40,977 nucleotides of DNA from a bacterium (GTDB lineage Bacteria; Patescibacteriota; Saccharimonadia; Saccharimonadales; Saccharimonadaceae): NCBI GenBank assembly GCA_021779755.1, contig JAJYAA010000002.1, positions 1 through 40,977 on the forward strand. Reading direction: 5' to 3'. The notes beneath the pieces are model-generated. The model ran no database searches, had not been told where the DNA came from, and saw only the letters and a list, made by a program, of their open reading frames with translations. A program made the position numbers and the translations under genes. Below, piece by piece: positions 1 through 9,601 of the stretch (position 1 is the first letter of the stretch; the number at the start of each line of letters is the position of its first letter).

Positions 1-1
1 A

Positions 2-490
2 CTTATAGCGCTGGTTATAACGTTTGTACTGCAGCCAAATATCGTACAGCTGTCACAGATTTTAGAAAAGAAGCGTTTTACTATATTTAATAGTATGGTG
101 ACGAAACTTGCCGCTGTATCGTTCGGCATTGGTTTGGTTGTGCTGTTGGTGACATATGTCCTTGGAGTGCCGTTATTGCAGTTTGTTTTTGGGGTTAGTT
201 TCGAGGCATATAGGTTGCCGTTGATGATTATTGTTATTGGGGCAATCGCTAACGCTATTGTTACAGTTTATATTAACGTTCTGACTATTATGCGCTATTT
301 TAAAGCACAGTTTTATGTTCTACTGACAACGAACGTAGTGCTCGTCATGGTGTCGGCAATATTAGTAAAGCAATACGGTATATTAGGAGGAGCTAGCTTG
401 TTCGCGATAGTTAATTTTATACAAGCACTTCTATTAGTTAGTACATACAGGATCTCGTTAAATAGGGAGATGTGTAGAAGGGTCGAATAA
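2..490 (+). CDS. Polysaccharide flippase (MATE/Wzx-like), C-terminal part only
   Basis: The reading frame is open from the first bases of the window to the TAA at 488-490, so the 5' part of the gene lies outside; the ATG at 95 is probably internal. About 160 residues are visible. They are very hydrophobic, with three to four membrane segments (for example residues around VVLLVTYVLG, LMIIVIGAIANAIV, VVLVMVSAILV) broken by short polar turns and a basic tail. This matches the end of oligosaccharide flippases (Wzx/MurJ/MATE superfamily), which move lipid-linked glycan units across the membrane. The downstream neighbours are rhamnose and glycosyltransferase genes on the same strand, which fits that role. 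The family call rests on topology and context, as no diagnostic motif is in view. Confidence 0.6.
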   Translation, partial: LIALVITFVLQPNIVQLSQILEKKRFTIFNSMVTKLAAVSFGIGLVVLLVTYVLGVPLLQFVFGVSFEAYRLPLMIIVIGAIANAIVTVYINVLTIMRYFKAQFYVLLTTNVVLVMVSAILVKQYGILGGASLFAIVNFIQALLLVSTYRISLNREMCRRVE

Positions 491-543
491 TAAAAGCTAC
501 TTTTGCAAGTAGTTTGTTAGAATAGATGCAGGAGAACTATATA

Positions 544-1401
544 GTGAGTGAGAGATATTTAATCACAGGCTGCAATGGTCAGCTAGGCCAAGTTTTACAA
601 AAAGCATACCCAAAAGCGACTGCGCTAGGTAAAGACGACCTTGATATATCAGATGAAAAGCAGGTCCAGGGCATTGATTGGTCTAAATACGACGTTATTA
701 TTAATGCTGCTGCGTACGTAAATGCCGATCACTCAGAGACCGACGAGGGGCGAGAGAGAACATGGCAATCAAACGCGGTTGGACCGCGTAATTTAGCTAA
801 GGCTGCAATTGAAAATGACATACATTTAATCCACATATCATCGGAATACGTATTTGACGGTACTATTAAAAATCATCATGAAGACGAGCCGTTCACGCCA
901 CTATCAGTTTATGGTCAGACAAAGTCGGCGGGTGACCTAGTTGTAAGTCTAGTACCTAAACATCATATTATACGCACCTCTTGGGTCGTAGGTGATGGGC
1001 ATAACTTCGTTAAGACAATGAAGAACCTGGCTGATATGAGAATTGACCCGAAAGTGGTAGACGACCAATATGGCAGGCTGACGTTTACGTCAGAGTTGGC
1101 TCGTGCGATTGACTACATTATTAATAATAATGTGGAGTACGGTACGTATAACCTATCTAATTCTGGTGAGATTAAGTCATGGGCGGCAATTGCAAAAGAC
1201 GTATTTGAGCTAGCTGGACATGACCGAGATCGAGTGACGCCGATTTCAACAGATGAGTACAGGGCTAATAAGCATCCGTTCGCACCGCGACCTACCTATA
1301 GTGATATGGATTTATCAAAAATTCAACGAGCGGGCTTTGAGAGCTATGATTACGAACCGCTCTTAAGGGAGTATGTCGAAGGCCTGGGAGTAGTCAAGTA
1401 A
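544..1401 (+). CDS. RmlD-like dTDP-4-dehydrorhamnose reductase paralogue
   Basis: This is a short-chain dehydrogenase of the RmlD/RfbD family, which reduces a dTDP-4-keto-sugar with NAD(P)H. It shows the N-terminal nucleotide motif ITGCNGQLGQ and the catalytic YxxxK in VYGQTKSAGD. I chose the GTG at 544 because GGAGA at 531-535 is well placed before it; an in-frame ATG at 526 would bury that site. The protein is closely similar along its length to the RmlD half of the fusion at 5188-6615, so it is a paralogue. It differs at two usually conserved places: SSEYVFDG instead of S(T/S)DYVFDG, and NADHSE where the fusion has AVDTAE. The true substrate may therefore not be the rhamnose precursor. It is followed directly (no gap) by the GT8 gene at 1402, suggesting one transcript. 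Confidence 0.8.
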   Translation: MSERYLITGCNGQLGQVLQKAYPKATALGKDDLDISDEKQVQGIDWSKYDVIINAAAYVNADHSETDEGRERTWQSNAVGPRNLAKAAIENDIHLIHISSEYVFDGTIKNHHEDEPFTPLSVYGQTKSAGDLVVSLVPKHHIIRTSWVVGDGHNFVKTMKNLADMRIDPKVVDDQYGRLTFTSELARAIDYIINNNVEYGTYNLSNSGEIKSWAAIAKDVFELAGHDRDRVTPISTDEYRANKHPFAPRPTYSDMDLSKIQRAGFESYDYEPLLREYVEGLGVVK

Positions 1402-2385
1402 ATGAGGAAAGCTCAAAAAGTACTCAATGTGCTATATCAAAGTGACGACAACTATGCCATGGTAAGTGGTATTTCAATTGTATCCTTGCTAGAGAATAAT
1501 AAACACCTTGACGAAATAAATATATATTACTGTGACTATAAGATCAGTAAGATCAACATAAATAGGCTGAATAGATTAGTAGCAGGATATAAGAATAGTA
1601 GCCTCCACTTTATTGATGCACAGCCATACGATAAGATATTCAAACAGCTTGGCGTTAAACCCTGGCATGGAGTGTATGTTACGTGGCTGAAGCTTTTGGC
1701 TTTTGGTGATATTTCGTTGACGACCGACAGAATTATATTTATTAACGGCCATACTATCATAAACGGTTCTCTCGATGCTCTAATAGAGCTAGACTTTGAT
1801 GATAATATCATGGCTCTTAGCTACGACGCACTAACTAATGACCACAAAAAGACGATTGGACTAGACGAAACAGACGGCTATTATAACTGTGGAATAATGC
1901 TAATAAATCATAAGAAGTGGCAAAAAGAAAATACTACTAAATTAATAAAAAGCCACCTAGGTGAAAAAAGTGACTATTTGGTTGCTGATCAAGATTTATG
2001 CAACGTACTATTCAAAGATAAAATTAAATTACTCGAACCAACCTATAATTTCTCAAGTGCATACTATGCGTATGATTTAAAAAAATTCCTTAAAATTAAT
2101 AAATTGAAACCCCCATATTTTTACAGTTATGAAGAATTGATGGCGACGTATTACAGCCCCAAAATTATTCATTCCCTGTTTGGTATATTAGGCAAACCAT
2201 GGGAATTGGGTAATAATCATCCGCAAGGCTCTCTATGGAAGAAGTATATAGACATGACGCCTTGGCGAGATACCAAGAGGCCGGAAGCCCGGCATACTAT
2301 CAACTGGACTTTATATAAGGCTCTCCCAAGACCACTTTTTATGAGACTATATATTATAGCCGTACGTCGTAAGTTCGCTCGTTAA
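1402..2385 (+). CDS. Glycosyltransferase family 8-like protein lacking the DxD motif
   Basis: The 327-residue protein has the GT8 layout (LPS galactosyl/glucosyltransferase and glycogenin family). There is an N-terminal LYQSDDNYAMVSGISIVSLL, a central YYNCGIMLINHKKW corresponding to the YFNAGVMLINxxxW block, and a C-terminal IIHSLFGILGKPW corresponding to the H(Y/F)xGxxKPW metal-ligand block. GT8 enzymes transfer a hexose from a nucleotide sugar with retention, using Mn2+ held by a DxD in the sequence (Y/F)LDxDxxVxGS. Here that place reads IFINGHTIINGS (residues 113-123), so both aspartates are replaced by N and H. The fold is clear but metal binding must differ or be lost. The gene starts directly after the RmlD-like stop codon and converges on the GT2 gene ending at 2393, leaving seven bases between them. 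Confidence 0.8.
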   Translation: MRKAQKVLNVLYQSDDNYAMVSGISIVSLLENNKHLDEINIYYCDYKISKININRLNRLVAGYKNSSLHFIDAQPYDKIFKQLGVKPWHGVYVTWLKLLAFGDISLTTDRIIFINGHTIINGSLDALIELDFDDNIMALSYDALTNDHKKTIGLDETDGYYNCGIMLINHKKWQKENTTKLIKSHLGEKSDYLVADQDLCNVLFKDKIKLLEPTYNFSSAYYAYDLKKFLKINKLKPPYFYSYEELMATYYSPKIIHSLFGILGKPWELGNNHPQGSLWKKYIDMTPWRDTKRPEARHTINWTLYKALPRPLFMRLYIIAVRRKFAR

Positions 2386-2392
2386 TACAAAA

Positions 2393-3199
2393 CTATGACA
2401 AAAGCTTGTGTATGGCTGATGTTATATGCAATCTTGCTGCAAATGATGCTTTTCGCCAACCAATATTAGTAAACTCACGAGAGAAGTATCTGTATACATC
2501 GGCCTCCTCGTTAAAACGTACGCCTCCTTTTGATTTCTCTCGGCTTGATAACGAATTAGCAAATCTGCGGTATTGGAATGTGACAGTTTTATCGTACGAC
2601 AGACTACCTCCGTCTCTAATAATGCTTAGCTCTAATACTAAATCTTCGACAATTTTATATTTTGCATCAAACCCGTACTTCTTGATGGTTTTGGTCTTCC
2701 ACATAATTGACGGGAAATACAACCAGTTGCCCATGCAAATAGATTGCGCCAGTTTCTCACCAGCATATATACCAGTTTTTTTGGGCTGTAAGTATCGTTT
2801 TATCTTGTCTGCTAGAGGAAAATAAATTCGATCATGCTCGTCTATGACTTCAACGCCCGGTTGGTAAAAATCGGTATCCCCGATATTTTCTATAGCCTCT
2901 TCTAAATAATTAGGCAACATCATGTCGTCGCAGCCAATTATTACACAATGGGGCGCCGTAGCCGACTGTAGCGCATAGTTGAAGTTGTTGGTTATTCCGA
3001 TGTTCTCTTTGTGTCGGTAGTACGTTATTCTGTTGTCGTCCAGGCCAGCTATGTATTTTTTCGCCTCGTCAGACGGATAGCAGTCGTCAAATATAAATAG
3101 ACGCCAGTTCTTATGGGTTTGTGCTATCACAGAATCCACGGTCTTTTTGAAAAGATTAAACTCACCCCAATATGGCAATAGCACATCAACGTTTGACAT
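2393..3199 (-). CDS. Glycosyltransferase family 2 (rhamnosyl/galactosyltransferase-like)
   Basis: An inverting GT-A enzyme of 268 residues. It opens with VDVLLPYWGE, followed by the nucleotide-binding FIFDDCYPSDE (residues 36-46), a second acidic block GCDDMMLP (89-96) in the DxD position, and a later ED (in KIVEDLVLELS) that fits the catalytic base. I prefer the ATG at 3199: it places the GT2 core at the N terminus and has an AAGAGA-like site upstream. A longer form from 3265 would add residues that lie inside the preceding gene. The coding region overlaps the DUF2304 gene by 14 bases, implying translational coupling in the order GT2 (4273), DUF2304, GT2. The sugar and acceptor cannot be read from sequence. 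Confidence 0.82.
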   Translation of the reverse strand: MSNVDVLLPYWGEFNLFKKTVDSVIAQTHKNWRLFIFDDCYPSDEAKKYIAGLDDNRITYYRHKENIGITNNFNYALQSATAPHCVIIGCDDMMLPNYLEEAIENIGDTDFYQPGVEVIDEHDRIYFPLADKIKRYLQPKKTGIYAGEKLAQSICMGNWLYFPSIMWKTKTIKKYGFDAKYKIVEDLVLELSIIRDGGSLSYDKTVTFQYRRFANSLSSREKSKGGVRFNEEADVYRYFSREFTNIGWRKASFAARLHITSAIHKLLS

Positions 3200-3560
3200 T
3201 TGCGTCTCTTGTAGTCGATAGTTTGATAGACAGTTCTTGATGTAAGTCTTGAAGGCGTTTTTCAAGTGTTTCGACTTTTGCGCGAGTGCGATTGGCTATA
3301 TAAAATACCAAGATTATCCCCGTTATCTGTACGACGTCAAATAAACTTAGTGGTTCAGTCTGTGTCAGTCTGTGACTAAATAGCCAGTCATAGATAGGTT
3401 GGGCAAGGGCCAATCCCGTAGCAACTATTAACCATATCGATATACGTGCAATCATTTTTTGGCGCGTTGAGCGACGCAGTTTGTATTGAGTTATTGCCCC
3501 CAACATAGCCACGAGAATAAACGGCAAGTTAATAAGGAAGAGTAGCAGGTATCGGCTCAT
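3186..3560 (-). CDS. DUF2304-like small membrane protein
   Basis: A 124-residue protein with three hydrophobic segments (about residues 4-24, 38-55 and 74-92), a basic stretch between the first two, and a charged, helical C-terminal tail that could form a coiled coil. The motif EPLSLFDVVQITGIIL resembles DUF2304 proteins, small membrane partners usually encoded beside DPM1-like GT2 enzymes in polysaccharide loci. It follows exactly such a GT2, with a 4-base ATGA overlap (3557-3560). Its role is probably to hold or regulate the glycosyltransferase at the membrane. The family assignment is from pattern and context. Confidence 0.6.
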   Translation of the reverse strand: MSRYLLLFLINLPFILVAMLGAITQYKLRRSTRQKMIARISIWLIVATGLALAQPIYDWLFSHRLTQTEPLSLFDVVQITGIILVFYIANRTRAKVETLEKRLQDLHQELSIKLSTTRDANVKR

Positions 3561-4273
3561 CCGAGTAGCTCCGCGATACGCCTTTTGAGTAGGCTTTTGA
3601 TTATATTTACTGCGTTCCAGTTGTTTTGACCCTTAGATTTTGAATATTCTGTATATATAGCCTTGATTGGATATTCGTCAATTGTTAGGCCAATTTGCTT
3701 GGCACGCCACAGCATTTCGCTACAGAACTCATATCCACTTGTTTTCCATCGAAGCTGTTCGAGTGCCTTGCGAGAGTAGATGCGCAGTCCGGATTGTGAG
3801 TCTGTTGAGTTGATACCGAATAGGACATAGGTGATGAAGCTAAGGCCTTTGTTCCCTAGTATTTTTACTCGTGACATACCCTGATTATTGATGAGGCGAC
3901 TGCCTATTAGTAGGTCTGACTTGCGAACTATTATCTGATGCACTCCCTCGAGCACATCTTGGCTATCGTGTTGGCCATCTGCGTCCATTGTACAGGCTAT
4001 GTCGTAGTTATGTTGTTGTGCATAGCTGAGTCCAGTCGCGGTTGCGCCACCGGCGCCCGTGTTCAGAATATGGTTAATAACCGTTGCGCCGTGCCTTTTT
4101 GCCACATCGGCAGTTTCGTCTTTTGATGAATCGTTCACGACGACTATTTCAGTTGAGTATGATGTATTTTTAAAAGTCTTAACAACGTCTTTGACGACGC
4201 CACCTATAACGCTAGATTCGTTAAAGGCTGGTATGACGATACATACACGAAGCTTTGATGCTGTCGAACTCAT
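3557..4273 (-). CDS. Glycosyltransferase family 2, polyprenyl-phosphate (DPM1-like) type
   Basis: A 238-residue GT2 domain without membrane segments. Motifs in order are CIVIPAFNE, VVVNDSSKDETADVA, the GAGGATATGLSYA segment (the usual NxGxGxAxxxG place), CTMDADGQHD carrying the DxD, and SQSGLRIYSRKAL, the SGxR/Y block typical of DPM1/DPG synthase-like enzymes. Relatives load mannose or glucose onto undecaprenyl or dolichyl phosphate, giving a lipid-linked sugar for later transfer. No strong ribosome binding site precedes the ATG, and TATATT lies immediately before it. It is first in a three-gene run (GT2, DUF2304, GT2) separated from the rmlA stop by 57 bases. Confidence 0.82.
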   Translation of the reverse strand: MSSTASKLRVCIVIPAFNESSVIGGVVKDVVKTFKNTSYSTEIVVVNDSSKDETADVAKRHGATVINHILNTGAGGATATGLSYAQQHNYDIACTMDADGQHDSQDVLEGVHQIIVRKSDLLIGSRLINNQGMSRVKILGNKGLSFITYVLFGINSTDSQSGLRIYSRKALEQLRWKTSGYEFCSEMLWRAKQIGLTIDEYPIKAIYTEYSKSKGQNNWNAVNIIKSLLKRRIAELLG

Positions 4274-4330
4274 AATATAACTTATTTTAACAGTTATTGT
4301 TGATAGCTGCTATATGCGCCGCGGTCCCAA

Positions 4331-5191
4331 CTATTTATCATTCCGGGCAAGGTAATTGCCATACCCAGATTTTTTGAGCGGCTCGGCTATTTTTTGTAGT
4401 TGTTCGTATGAGATAAAACCTTCTTCATTGGCGATTTGCTCTGGGCTGCCGATAATCTGTCCGGTGCGCTTCTGGATGACACGAACATAGTCGCTAGCCT
4501 CTGTGATTGAATCAATCGTGCCGGTATCGAGCCAGACGTCGCCGTCGTCGAGTGTGGTGACTTTTAGCTTGCCTCTGCGCAAGTATTCTTCGTTAACTGA
4601 TGTAATCTCAAGCTCGCCACGAGCGCTGGGTTTGATGCTTTTAGCAATTTCAATAACGTCATTATCATAAAAGTACAGTCCGATAACGGCATAATTCGAT
4701 TTTGGATCTGTTGGTTTTTCTTCGATCGAAATTGCATGCATATCACTATTAAATTCGACGACACCATAGCGTTCTGGGTCGGAAACTTGATAGGCGAAAA
4801 CAATACCACCATCTGGATCAATACAATGCTTGAGAGAGTCGCTTAGCCTGTGTCCATGAAAAATATTATCGCCTAGTACCAATGCGACTTTGTCGGAGCC
4901 AATAAAGTCTTCGCCAAGTATGAAGGCTTGCGCAAGACCATCCGGAGAAGGTTGCACTACATACGAAAGTTGTATGCCCCACTGCGAACCATCACCCAGT
5001 AGGCTTTTGAACTGGTCCTGCTGTTCCGGAGTGGTGATAATTAGAATATCGGTAATGCCCGCCGACATCAAAGTCGTGAGTGGGTAGTAAATCATCGGCT
5101 TATCATATACAGGCATCAATTGCTTGCTAATACCTTTTGTAATTGGCCACAGTCTAGATCCAGATCCGCCGGCCAAGATTATTCCTTTCAT
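4331..5191 (-). CDS. rmlA: Glucose-1-phosphate thymidylyltransferase
   Basis: RmlA makes dTDP-glucose from dTTP and glucose-1-phosphate, the first step of dTDP-L-rhamnose synthesis. The 286 residues match the usual length of about 290. The signature [18 protein letters not shown] sits at the N terminus, followed by [48 protein letters not shown] and WLDTGT, all in the standard order. The start ATG overlaps the RmlCD stop by four bases (5188-5191), so the gene is translationally coupled to it. It is the last gene of the rmlB-rmlCD-rmlA operon. Confidence 0.96.
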   Translation of the reverse strand: MKGIILAGGSGSRLWPITKGISKQLMPVYDKPMIYYPLTTLMSAGITDILIITTPEQQDQFKSLLGDGSQWGIQLSYVVQPSPDGLAQAFILGEDFIGSDKVALVLGDNIFHGHRLSDSLKHCIDPDGGIVFAYQVSDPERYGVVEFNSDMHAISIEEKPTDPKSNYAVIGLYFYDNDVIEIAKSIKPSARGELEITSVNEEYLRRGKLKVTTLDDGDVWLDTGTIDSITEASDYVRVIQKRTGQIIGSPEQIANEEGFISYEQLQKIAEPLKKSGYGNYLARNDK

Positions 5192-6615
5192 AAACTCTCC
5201 TTGTCTAAACTTTGCATATATTCATCTAGCGCTTGGCGCCAATCGCGAGGCTTAAAGCCGCTTGCCTTGATTTTGTCCAGTGCTAGCTCGCTGTTGAGTG
5301 GCCGTGGTGCAATATTTTCTTTGCCCGTATAGTATTGTTCAGTAGAGACGCCGGTTACCATATTGGCAGCTTTACCGACATGCTCATATACCAGCTTGGC
5401 AATATCAGCCCACGACACAACGTCACCGTCGTTTGTTAGGTTGTATGTGCCATATTCGGGCTGGGTGTCCATGAGATGTTTGATGCCGGCAGCTAAGTCA
5501 GACGTAAACGTCAGGCGACCTATTTGGTCGTTTACGACACTTGGTGTGACGTCTTTTTCAGCGAGGCCTCGCATGGTGTTAATAAAGTTTTTACCTTCAC
5601 CCACCACCCATGAGGTGCGTAGAATGTAGTGCTTGCGGACTAGGCTAGCAGCTATATCACCAGCGGCTTTTGACTGGCCATAGACGCTTAACGGACTGAA
5701 GCTCTCGTCTTCGGTGTGCGGTGTTTTTGTACCATCAAAAACGTAATCTGACGAAATGTGCACAAGTGTGATGTCGTTTTGCGCGGCGATGCGTGCCAGT
5801 TGTTGAACTGCGGTAGCGTTTGCGTTCCAGGCTTGTTCGCGGCCTTCGGTGGTTTCGGCAGTGTCAACGGCAGTATAGGCAGCAGCGTTGATAATAGTAT
5901 CGTATTGTTTCCAGTTGCGTCCCTCGTAAGAAGCTGGATCACTGATGTCAAACGTGTCGCGGTCAACGTATTCGGCATCGTGTAAAATGTGCTGCAAAGC
6001 TCTTCCAAGCTGGCCGTTGCCGCCAGCGACAAATATCTTTTTTGGCTTCATTGGTACTACATCGGCGAGTTCAGAGTGAACTTTGTCTTTATCGGATAGG
6101 GACGCTTTGTCGAGAGGTACTGGCCACGGAATATTAACCGTTGGGTCGCCGAGGTTCAAGAAGGTGTATTGTGACTGCGCCTCGGCACTCCAGTGGTCAT
6201 TAACTAGGTATGTATAAACAGTGTTGTCTTCGAGCGCCTGGAATGAGTTGCCGACGCCGCGAGGCACAAAAATAGCCCTGGACGGATCAACTTCGGTTGT
6301 GAAGACTTGACCGAACGTATTGCCCTCACGCAGGTCTACCCAAGCGCCAAATATACGGCCAGCCCCAACCGAGATGTATTTGTCCCATGGTTCGGCGTGG
6401 ATACCACGGGTGACGCCAGCCTCGGCATTAAAAGAAATGTTGTTTTGGACAGGCCCAAGGTCGGGTAGGCCTAGGGCTGTCATTTTTGCACGTTGCCAGT
6501 TTTCTTTGAACCAGCCACGATTGTCGCCATGAACGGGCAAATCAACCACCAGTAATCCAGGAATGTTAGTTTTTTGTATGTTTAATTGTTTCTCGAACTC
6601 TAGTTGTTGAGACAT
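5188..6615 (-). CDS. rmlCD: Fused dTDP-4-keto-6-deoxyglucose 3,5-epimerase / dTDP-4-dehydrorhamnose reductase
   Basis: A single 475-residue protein joining the last two steps of dTDP-L-rhamnose synthesis. Residues 1 to about 190 are RmlC-like (cupin): [29 protein letters not shown] with the catalytic His, [11 protein letters not shown], and a late [13 protein letters not shown]. After a short linker, about residue 200 onward is Rml[36 protein letters not shown] and [10 protein letters not shown] (YxxxK). I start at the ATG at 6615 because a longer frame would run back into rmlB; only four bases separate it from the rmlB stop. Such fusions are known in some Gram-positive lineages. The RmlD half has a close paralogue at 544-1401. 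Confidence 0.93.
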   Translation of the reverse strand: MSQQLEFEKQLNIQKTNIPGLLVVDLPVHGDNRGWFKENWQRAKMTALGLPDLGPVQNNISFNAEAGVTRGIHAEPWDKYISVGAGRIFGAWVDLREGNTFGQVFTTEVDPSRAIFVPRGVGNSFQALEDNTVYTYLVNDHWSAEAQSQYTFLNLGDPTVNIPWPVPLDKASLSDKDKVHSELADVVPMKPKKIFVAGGNGQLGRALQHILHDAEYVDRDTFDISDPASYEGRNWKQYDTIINAAAYTAVDTAETTEGREQAWNANATAVQQLARIAAQNDITLVHISSDYVFDGTKTPHTEDESFSPLSVYGQSKAAGDIAASLVRKHYILRTSWVVGEGKNFINTMRGLAEKDVTPSVVNDQIGRLTFTSDLAAGIKHLMDTQPEYGTYNLTNDGDVVSWADIAKLVYEHVGKAANMVTGVSTEQYYTGKENIAPRPLNSELALDKIKASGFKPRDWRQALDEYMQSLDKESL

Positions 6616-6619
6616 ACGT

Positions 6620-7663
<1,044 letters not shown>

Positions 7664-8983
7664 TTATTGGCCGTTCCAATATTGAGCAATCATTCCAATA
7701 CCGGCAACAACATTGGTATCCCATGTTCCGCCAGCTGGAAGCCCCGAGACTGTCCCTGTTACGGTAAAGTTAGCGCCATTTTGCGCTTGCCCGTTGGTAT
7801 TTGTTGCACTTAGCCCATAAAAGTTGAACGACGAAGTATTCCAGGATCCATTTAGGCCGCAGTACGTCGGACACGTATCTCCAACGCTAATTTGCGTATT
7901 AGTGAAGGTGTCATTGACGGAGTCGCCATTAATGCGCGCATTTCCTTCAGCATTAAAGAATAGGCGAGGTACGAGGTTTACTGATATGTCGGCAATTGGC
8001 GTTGATCCAGCATAAAATACTGCAGTATTATCGGCCTTCCACCACTTTAATGTAACAGGTTCAGGTCCATGCGATGCTGGTCCTAGATAGCTATAGGTAA
8101 AGATACCACCTTGAACCAGCTCCCATATGTAATATGGACTACCGTTTGATTCTGGGGAGGCCGAATCAGTTTGGATGCCAATCGAAAGGGCGTTATTATT
8201 GGCGTCGTGTGTGTTGATGTATGCAGAATGACCAGTCCCAGACCCAGATTCTGTTAAAGTGGCACTGTATGTCAGATACGGGTTGCCGGCCGGTATTATA
8301 ACAGGCGCGGCCGTGACCGATCCAGACGAGAATGAGATATTTGTAAATGTAGTGTCGCACACGTCACCTGTGTCGCGACCTGCCGCTAGAAACGAGATAG
8401 AGGGGTGTGTCATTGCGATAGCATAGGGGCCAAGAGCTACTTGATTGTCTATTTTTAGAGATATCCCGGACGCCGTCCAGCTGAGCGTGAATAGATGTGA
8501 TGTACCCGTGATGCCGTTTGCGCCCCAGTAGCCCCCGATTGGTTTTCCGCCAGATGCGCCTTCAATCATTAGCGTCGTACCTGTTGGCGATACCCCGGGG
8601 TCGTGTATAAGTCCGAAAGCAACATAATTCTGGGGATCATTCCAGAACTGCACTAACCCCTTATATCCAGTGCCGCTTCCATAGCTACAGATGCCACCGG
8701 GACAATAAGTGCCATTAAGTGTTACATTAAGCGTACCAGAGGATGACGCGGGGCTATTGATAGTGGCACCGGCTTGATAGTTTACGGATCCAGTTCCCCA
8801 TGCTCCTGATGTCTTTCGTTGTGCCCATGCGTGTACCGTATCATTATACCTACTGGTTGTCGCAAATAATCCCGGGTCCCAGCTATACGGAGACAAACTA
8901 GTTACATCTGCAAAAACAGAGGTTTGTAGATTTGAAACTACAAACACGCTAACTAAAATCCCTGCGACAACTTTAAGCTTCAT
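7664..8983 (-). CDS. Secreted protein with two concanavalin-like beta-sandwich segments
   Basis: The 439-residue protein has a clear signal peptide (MKLKVVAGILVSVFVVSNLQ, then TSVFA cleavage region). The mature part is rich in G, S, T, N and aromatic residues with alternating hydrophobic positions. It divides into two similar-sized halves (about 30-220 and 230-439). Each has text such as LVQFWNDPQNYVAFGL or HSAYINTHDANNNALSIGI, where a probe strand is followed by TTFTNISFSSG or DTFTNTQISVG. This is the look of LamG/concanavalin-A-like carbohydrate-binding sandwiches. There are no visible catalytic motifs, and no sorting signal or C-terminal membrane segment, so it is probably released or loosely bound. 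It lies beside the rhamnose operon and is divergent from the gene at 9083. TATACT ends nine bases before the ATG and no ribosome binding site is visible. Confidence 0.6.
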   Translation of the reverse strand: MKLKVVAGILVSVFVVSNLQTSVFADVTSLSPYSWDPGLFATTSRYNDTVHAWAQRKTSGAWGTGSVNYQAGATINSPASSSGTLNVTLNGTYCPGGICSYGSGTGYKGLVQFWNDPQNYVAFGLIHDPGVSPTGTTLMIEGASGGKPIGGYWGANGITGTSHLFTLSWTASGISLKIDNQVALGPYAIAMTHPSISFLAAGRDTGDVCDTTFTNISFSSGSVTAAPVIIPAGNPYLTYSATLTESGSGTGHSAYINTHDANNNALSIGIQTDSASPESNGSPYYIWELVQGGIFTYSYLGPASHGPEPVTLKWWKADNTAVFYAGSTPIADISVNLVPRLFFNAEGNARINGDSVNDTFTNTQISVGDTCPTYCGLNGSWNTSSFNFYGLSATNTNGQAQNGANFTVTGTVSGLPAGGTWDTNVVAGIGMIAQYWNGQ

Positions 8984-8984
8984 A

Positions 8985-9074
8985 ATACTGTCAGTATAGT
9001 AGCTTGGATGATAATAATAAAGTCTAGCGACCTGATTTTCAGGTCACATGTGGATATATTACACATGATATAAT
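8985..9074. promoter_or_regulatory. Divergent promoter region with two inverted repeats
   Basis: Between the starts at 8983 (minus) and 9083 (plus) lie several sites. A 13-base palindrome ATACTGTCAGTAT (8985-8997) overlaps the minus-strand -10 TATACT (8993-8998). A 7-base-pair inverted repeat GACCTGA/TCAGGTC occupies 9029-9045. An extended -10 TGATATAAT (9066-9074) ends eight bases before the plus-strand ATG. The repeats are plausible operators but no regulator is known. Confidence 0.45.
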
Positions 9075-9082
9075 CAATCGAT

Positions 9083-9520
9083 ATGAGGATAGCTATTGTT
9101 AGCGGTTTCTTTAATCCATTACACGGTGGGCATTTGGATATGATTGAAGCTGCGGCTGAACTTGGCGACCGGCTGATTGTTATTGTTAATAATGACGTAC
9201 AGCAAGTCTTGAAAAAGGATAAGATTATCCTAAATGAAAATAATAGGATGAGGTTAATGCGGGCACTGAAGTATGTGGACGAGGTCATCCTATCAATAGA
9301 CCAAGACCCGTCTCAGATACAGACGCTTGAGCTAGTTGCTGGGCAATATCCGAATGATGAGCTGATCTTTGCTAATGGTGGGGATAGAGATTCCGAAAAT
9401 GCAATTCCGGAAACCGAAGTTTGTAAGGCGCATAATATCAGGTTGGTTTTTGGAGTCGGCGGCTCCGAAAAAGCCGACTCGTCTACTCGCATCAATCAGG
9501 CTCTCGGTCACGCCAAATAG
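9083..9520 (+). CDS. Cytidylyl/adenylyltransferase family protein (HxGH type)
   Basis: A 145-residue nucleotidyltransferase of the class that includes glycerol-3-phosphate cytidylyltransferase (TagD), the heptose-phosphate adenylyltransferase domain of HldE, and phosphopantetheine adenylyltransferase. The signature HGGH is in VSGFFNPLHGGHLDMI (residues 6-21), and ANGGDRDSEN (about 95-104) fits the GGDR block of the TagD/HldE group. The C-terminal SSTRI resembles the ISTT/SSTRI loop that completes the nucleotide site. These enzymes activate a phosphorylated polyol or sugar for surface glycans. The gene is followed by a phosphomannomutase-like gene, suggesting a two-step activation, but the substrate is not readable. 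It probably has a leaderless mRNA. Confidence 0.75.
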   Translation: MRIAIVSGFFNPLHGGHLDMIEAAAELGDRLIVIVNNDVQQVLKKDKIILNENNRMRLMRALKYVDEVILSIDQDPSQIQTLELVAGQYPNDELIFANGGDRDSENAIPETEVCKAHNIRLVFGVGGSEKADSSTRINQALGHAK

Positions 9521-9535
9521 GCACTGTGCCCGTGC

Positions 9536-9567
9536 TATAATTAACCAGTAGCTTTATAGATTATAAT
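9536..9567 (+). promoter_or_regulatory. Two -10 boxes upstream of the HAD gene
   Basis: TATAAT at 9536-9541 is preceded by TG at 9533-9534 (extended -10), and a second TATAAT lies at 9562-9567. The second would give a leader of about 28 bases carrying AAGGA (9586-9590) before the GTG start at 9602. No good -35 boxes are seen. Confidence 0.4.
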
Positions 9568-9601
9568 GTAATTCTAGGAATCAGCAAGGACGTTATTTAT
9601 A

